A DNA stretch of 15,604 nucleotides from an uncultured Bacteroidales bacterium (GTDB lineage Bacteria; Bacteroidota; Bacteroidia; Bacteroidales; Bacteroidaceae). The position numbers were made by a program, and so were the translations under genes. Below the pieces are notes generated by a model. The model was not told the DNA's origin, searched no databases, and was given only the letters and a program-made list of their open reading frames with translations. Location: assembly GCA_937896105.1 (NCBI GenBank), contig CALBKR010000153.1, forward strand, positions 1 to 15,604. The letters are read 5' to 3'. Of this stretch, positions 13,106 to 15,604 are shown piece after piece; positions within the stretch are counted from its first letter, which is position 1, and each line of letters opens with the position of its first letter.

Positions 13106-14070
13106 ACTTATTCAAACGCAGGGAAGCAGAGACTAAATTCCTTGCTGTAGAGAAAATCGGTTTGCTCTACAACCTGTTTACCACACTGCTCATAATTCTG
13201 TTCTACGACAGGATGGATGACCCACGACAGATGCTGATATACCGTTTCCTCATACTCGCAGGAACATTTACTTTAATATATGTATATACGAAGTTTCCTT
13301 CTCGTCTCACAATACTTGTGCGAATGGTTGCGCAGATGTCGCTTTTGAGCTACTGGTACCCCGATACATTCGAGTTCAACCGCATATTCCCGAACCTCGA
13401 CCACATCTTTGCGTCGGCCGAGTACAGCATATTCGGATGCCAACCGGCACTGATGTTCGACCAGGTGCTTGACGGAGTATTCTGGCGCGAGATATTCAAT
13501 TTGGGATATTGGCTCTACTTTCCTATGATTGCCGCCATTTCGTTCTTCTATTTCTTCAAACGCCCGAAAAAGGTTGAGAGATGCACATTCATCATTATGG
13601 CATCATTCTTTACGTACTACCTTATATATATGTTCCTGCCTGTTGCCGGCCCTCAGTTCTATTTCCCGGCTATCGGCGAGGAGGCCGCAAGCAGTGGCGT
13701 ATATGAGAGCCTGGGCAACTATTTCAACCTGCATCCCGAGGTGTCGATAGCACAAGAGGGCAAGGGAGTATTCTTCACAGAACTGGTGAATATGGCACAG
13801 AGCGCAGGCGAACGCCCCACAGCCGCATTCCCGAGCTCGCACGTTGGGGTGTCGCTGATAATTATGATTCTCGCCTTCAAGGCAAGCAAGAAACTGTTTA
13901 TGGGATTCCTGCCATTCTTCATTCTGCTATGCTGCGCAACGGTATACATCAAGGCACATTACCTGATAGATGCCATTGCCGGAGTGCTGAGCGGAGTGCT
14001 TGTCTACCTGCTCACATCGTGGATATATGACAGGTTCCTGCAACGGAAAGAGGAGACAACCACGACTTGA
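13096..14070 (+). CDS. PAP2-superfamily membrane phosphatase/phosphotransferase
   Basis: A multi-pass membrane enzyme acting on lipid phosphates or phospholipid headgroups. I chose ATG 13096 (324 residues, 10-base overlap with the preceding gene); ATG 13078 would add 6 residues. Hydrophobic segments lie near 21-38, 47-65, 137-154, 163-182, 250-261, 268-286 and 292-310. The catalytic blocks are GERPTAAFPSSHVG (238-251; R240, H249) and VYIKAHYLIDAIAG (283-296; H288, D292), the PSxH and HxxxD parts of the PAP2 signature. The classic KxxxxxxRP lysine is not evident, which is closer to the inositol-phosphorylceramide-synthase-like PAP2 branch than to simple phosphatidate phosphatases. LPVAGPQFYFP (181-191) precedes a ~50-residue loop. 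A strong terminator follows. Specific activity is inferred, not shown. Confidence 0.88.
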   Translation: MALDLFKRREAETKFLAVEKIGLLYNLFTTLLIILFYDRMDDPRQMLIYRFLILAGTFTLIYVYTKFPSRLTILVRMVAQMSLLSYWYPDTFEFNRIFPNLDHIFASAEYSIFGCQPALMFDQVLDGVFWREIFNLGYWLYFPMIAAISFFYFFKRPKKVERCTFIIMASFFTYYLIYMFLPVAGPQFYFPAIGEEAASSGVYESLGNYFNLHPEVSIAQEGKGVFFTELVNMAQSAGERPTAAFPSSHVGVSLIIMILAFKASKKLFMGFLPFFILLCCATVYIKAHYLIDAIAGVLSGVLVYLLTSWIYDRFLQRKEETTTT

Positions 14071-14075
14071 TAACG

Positions 14076-14117
14076 TTACGGAAGCGCATAACACAATGCC
14101 TTCCGTAATTTTTTTTT
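14076..14117 (+). terminator. Intrinsic terminator after the PAP2 gene
   Basis: TTACGGAAG (14076-14084) pairs with CTTCCGTAA (14100-14108); an inner GCAT/ATGC pair extends it past one bulged C. Nine T follow (14109-14117). It is 5 bases after the stop and separates the epimerase-PAP2 unit from the PepSY unit. Confidence 0.88.
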
Positions 14118-14141
14118 CGATTTTTTGAAAATTGTAGAAAA

Positions 14142-14176
14142 TTTCAATTTCATTTCAGAATCGGGTATAATATTTG
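14142..14176 (+). promoter_or_regulatory. Promoter with predicted response-regulator box before the PepSY-like genes
   Basis: TTTCA at 14142, 14148 and 14153 (first and third 11 bp apart), then AGAATCGGGTA, one base, and AATATTTG (14169-14176, one mismatch to TAnnTTTG; TATAAT also sits at 14166-14171). Bases 14148-14167 equal 9732-9751 on the other strand, with the same distance to the -7 element. No -33 TTTG is present. Confidence 0.72.
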
Positions 14177-14187
14177 CACCAGAAATA

Positions 14188-14207
14188 GCGAACAGCACAA
14201 TGTTCGC
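14188..14207 (+). other. 5'-leader hairpin of the PepSY transcript
   Basis: GCGAACA (14188-14194), six-base loop, TGTTCGC (14201-14207). A CACC/GGTG pair lies outside it (14177-14180, 14209-14212). With transcription starting near 14183 this would be a hairpin at the very 5' end of a ~70-base leader, which could protect the mRNA. No T-run follows, so it is not a terminator. Confidence 0.45.
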
Positions 14208-14252
14208 AGGTGTTAAAACTAAAAACTATACTAACTAAAAAAGATTCTGATT

Positions 14253-14693
14253 ATGAAAAAGATTTTATTGACATTAGCCGCTATTTTTTCATTCGGTATT
14301 CTCTCTGCAGAGGCCGACAATGACAAGGTCATCAACAAGAACCAGCTCCCAGCCCAGGCACAGCAGTTCATCAACACGCATTTTGCAGGCATAGACCTCA
14401 CATATGCAAAAGAGGAGCGCGATATCCTGAGACGCTCGTACGAGGTGAGGCTTGCCGACGGCACAATGCTCGAGTTCTCGGAGAAGGGCAACTGGGAAGA
14501 GGTTGACTGTCGCTTCGGCGAAGTTCCGGCAGACATCATTCCACCGGCAATAAAGCAGTACATCGACACAAATTTCGCAGGTGAGAAGGTGCTGTCGATT
14601 GAGAAGGACCGCAACAACTACGAGTTGAAACTATCCAACCGTCTCGAACTGAAGTTCGACAAGGAGTACAGGATATACGACATCGACGATTGA
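14253..14693 (+). CDS. Exported PepSY-like protein with two repeats
   Basis: A 146-residue protein with a signal peptide (MKKILLTLAAIFSFGILS) and likely cleavage after AEA (residue 21), so probably periplasmic. The mature part is two copies of a PepSY-like module (the PF11396-type, formerly DUF2874, fold): residues ~32-90 (LPAQAQQFINTHFAG...YEVRLADGTMLEFSEKGNW) and ~91-146 (IPPAIKQYIDTNFAGEK...YELKLSNRLELKFDKEY). Each has a helix with AxxFIxxxFAG followed by strands ending in xLxFxxxG/Y. Members are thought to bind peptides or inhibit enzymes in the envelope; no catalytic residues are visible. It has its own promoter with the box shared with the two-component operon. The PepSY-like lipoprotein follows after 50 bases with no terminator between them. 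Confidence 0.85.
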   Translation: MKKILLTLAAIFSFGILSAEADNDKVINKNQLPAQAQQFINTHFAGIDLTYAKEERDILRRSYEVRLADGTMLEFSEKGNWEEVDCRFGEVPADIIPPAIKQYIDTNFAGEKVLSIEKDRNNYELKLSNRLELKFDKEYRIYDIDD

Positions 14694-14743
14694 GAAAAAG
14701 ACTATACTTGACCATTACTGACAACTAAGAAAAAACAACTATT

Positions 14744-15169
14744 ATGAAAAAGCTATTTCCTATCCTGCTGATGGCGATATTCGCCTTCGCAGCCTGTGAC
14801 GACGACGATGACATCGCAGTAAACGACACCATCAAGGGCTTCATCGAACAGAAGTATACCGGTGCACAGATACTGTTTGCCGAAGTAGAAGAGAACGGAC
14901 TGATTGAGGTCGACATCAACCACGACGGACGCCGCAAGGAGGTCTATTTCAACAAGGACAACAAGTGGGTGTACACTACCTGGGATGTGACCATCGGAGG
15001 AGTTCCCGATGTAGTAAAGGATGCGGTACAGAACCTATATCCGGACTTTACAATAGATGATATCGACTACGTGGAACGTGAGAGCGGCGACCATTATGAG
15101 TTCGACCTCGAAAAGGGAGAAACCGACATAGTGGTTCTGGTATCACCAGACGGAACAATACTTAACTAA
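14744..15169 (+). CDS. PepSY-like lipoprotein, probably surface-exposed
   Basis: A 141-residue lipoprotein. Signal peptide MKKLFPILLMAIFAFAAC with lipobox FAAC and lipidated C18, followed directly by five Asp (19-23). An acidic run right after the Cys is the Bacteroidota lipoprotein export signal, predicting display on the outer face of the outer membrane. The mature part again shows the PepSY-like helix (TIKGFIEQKYTGAQILFAEV) and strands (GLIEVDINHDGRRKEVYFNK), then a second module (VPDVVKDAVQNLYPDFTIDD) and closing DGTILN. It lies 50 bases after the periplasmic PepSY-like gene and probably shares its transcript. A perfect 22-bp terminator begins at the base after its stop. Function is unknown; a sensing or peptide-binding role with the nearby kinase is inference. 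Confidence 0.85.
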   Translation: MKKLFPILLMAIFAFAACDDDDDIAVNDTIKGFIEQKYTGAQILFAEVEENGLIEVDINHDGRRKEVYFNKDNKWVYTTWDVTIGGVPDVVKDAVQNLYPDFTIDDIDYVERESGDHYEFDLEKGETDIVVLVSPDGTILN

Positions 15170-15217
15170 GCATAAAAAAACATTCCCGACCAAACGGTCG
15201 GGAATGTTTTTTTATGC
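15170..15217. terminator. Perfect 22-bp bidirectional terminator
   Basis: Arms 15170-15191 and 15196-15217 are exact complements around loop AAAC, with core CATTCCCGACC and A7/T7 ends inside the arms. It lies immediately after the PepSY lipoprotein stop and 9 bases before the stop of the convergent iron-sulfur subunit gene, so it serves both. Confidence 0.92.
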
Positions 15218-15226
15218 TATCCATTA

Positions 15227-15604
15227 TCAGTCTTTCAGCTTTGCCTTGATGAACTCGCGGTTCAGGCGTGCGATATTGCTGATAGAGACACACTTGGGAC
15301 ACTCGGCCTCGCAGGCACGGGTGTTGGTACAGTTACCGAAACCAAGCTCGTCCATCTTGGCAATCATTGCCTTTACTCGTTTCTTGGCCTCTACCTTACC
15401 CTGTGGCAGAAGAGCGAACTGGCTCACCTTTGCCGATACGAACAGCATCGCAGAACCGTTCTTGCAGGCTGCTACGCAGGCACCGCAACCGATGCAGGCA
15501 GCAGCATCCATAGCCTCTTCGGCGATATCCTTGCCAATGGGAATTGCATTAGCGTCGGGCATACCGCCTGTGTTGATTGATACATAGCCACCGGCCTGCT
15601 GTAT
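15227..15604 (-). CDS. frdB: Fumarate reductase/succinate dehydrogenase iron-sulfur subunit, C-terminal part (partial)
   Basis: The frame runs off the right edge; 125 residues plus stop are visible, so the ATG at 15562 is internal. The subunit carries electrons between flavoprotein and membrane quinone site in anaerobic fumarate respiration, central to Bacteroidales metabolism. Visible are C37-x2-C40-x2-C43-x3-C47 ([11 protein letters not shown]), and a second cluster set C92, C98, C102 and C105 ([14 protein letters not shown]). The lead-in [18 protein letters not shown] and the tail [18 protein letters not shown] fit Bacteroidales FrdB/SdhB. The N-terminal [2Fe-2S] domain lies outside the window. 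Upstream flavoprotein and cytochrome genes are expected beyond the edge. It shares the 22-bp terminator with the PepSY lipoprotein. Confidence 0.95.
   Translation of the reverse strand: MQQAGGYVSINTGGMPDANAIPIGKDIAEEAMDAAACIGCGACVAACKNGSAMLFVSAKVSQFALLPQGKVEAKKRVKAMIAKMDELGFGNCTNTRACEAECPKCVSISNIARLNREFIKAKLKD

Overview
Nearly all of the window reads as chromosome of an anaerobic Bacteroidales-type bacterium (Bacteroidota). The evidence is several promoters of the Bacteroidota form TTTG-N19-TAnnTTTG, an N-terminal Cys-Asp5 lipoprotein export signal, a FISUMP-type lipoprotein with the 'VDLGLPSGLKWATCNVG' core, a DUF4143 ATPase, and an oxygen-sensitive class III ribonucleotide reductase. I would not name a genus. 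The first ~391 bases do not fit. They encode the C-terminal part of a SpoIIGA-like sporulation peptidase, a family of spore-forming Firmicutes, so an assembly chimera or a foreign fragment ends at about 391-409.

Layout: (1) 2-391, spoIIGA-like 3' fragment. (2) 410-1801, Xaa-Pro aminopeptidase, sharing a perfect palindromic terminator with a convergent 57-residue basic membrane protein (1861-2034, minus). (3) 2275-4997, nrdD-nrdG, the anaerobic NTP reductase and its radical-SAM activase, with their own promoter. (4) About 5000-7750, a visibly AT-richer accessory island: a DUF4143 AAA ATPase bracketed by two direct copies of a ~116-bp double-hairpin repeat exactly 1816 bp apart, a short coding remnant, and a FISUMP lipoprotein. 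(5) 7759-9707, an OmpR-type response regulator and histidine kinase overlapping by 4 bp. (6) 9765-11912, RNase R. (7) 12098-14070, an NAD-dependent epimerase/dehydratase-like enzyme overlapping a PAP2-type membrane phosphatase. (8) 14253-15169, two exported PepSY-like proteins. (9) 15227 to the edge, the C-terminal part of the fumarate reductase/succinate dehydrogenase iron-sulfur subunit.

The two strongest observations come from comparing distant parts of the window. First, the response-regulator promoter and the PepSY-gene promoter, about 4.4 kb apart and on opposite strands, share an identical 20-base block (TTTCATTTCAGAATCGGGTA). In both it sits one base before the -7 element and carries TTTCA-like repeats spaced 11 bp, as OmpR/PhoB-family regulators use. 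This predicts that the two-component system regulates itself and drives the PepSY-like proteins. Second, the ATPase gene carries at its 3' end a structured repeat that includes its last four codons and stop. A second copy lies 3' of the unrelated FISUMP gene, as if the ATPase family leaves a 3' scar or moves as a gene-plus-hairpin unit.

No tRNA, rRNA, CRISPR array, transposase or integrase was seen.
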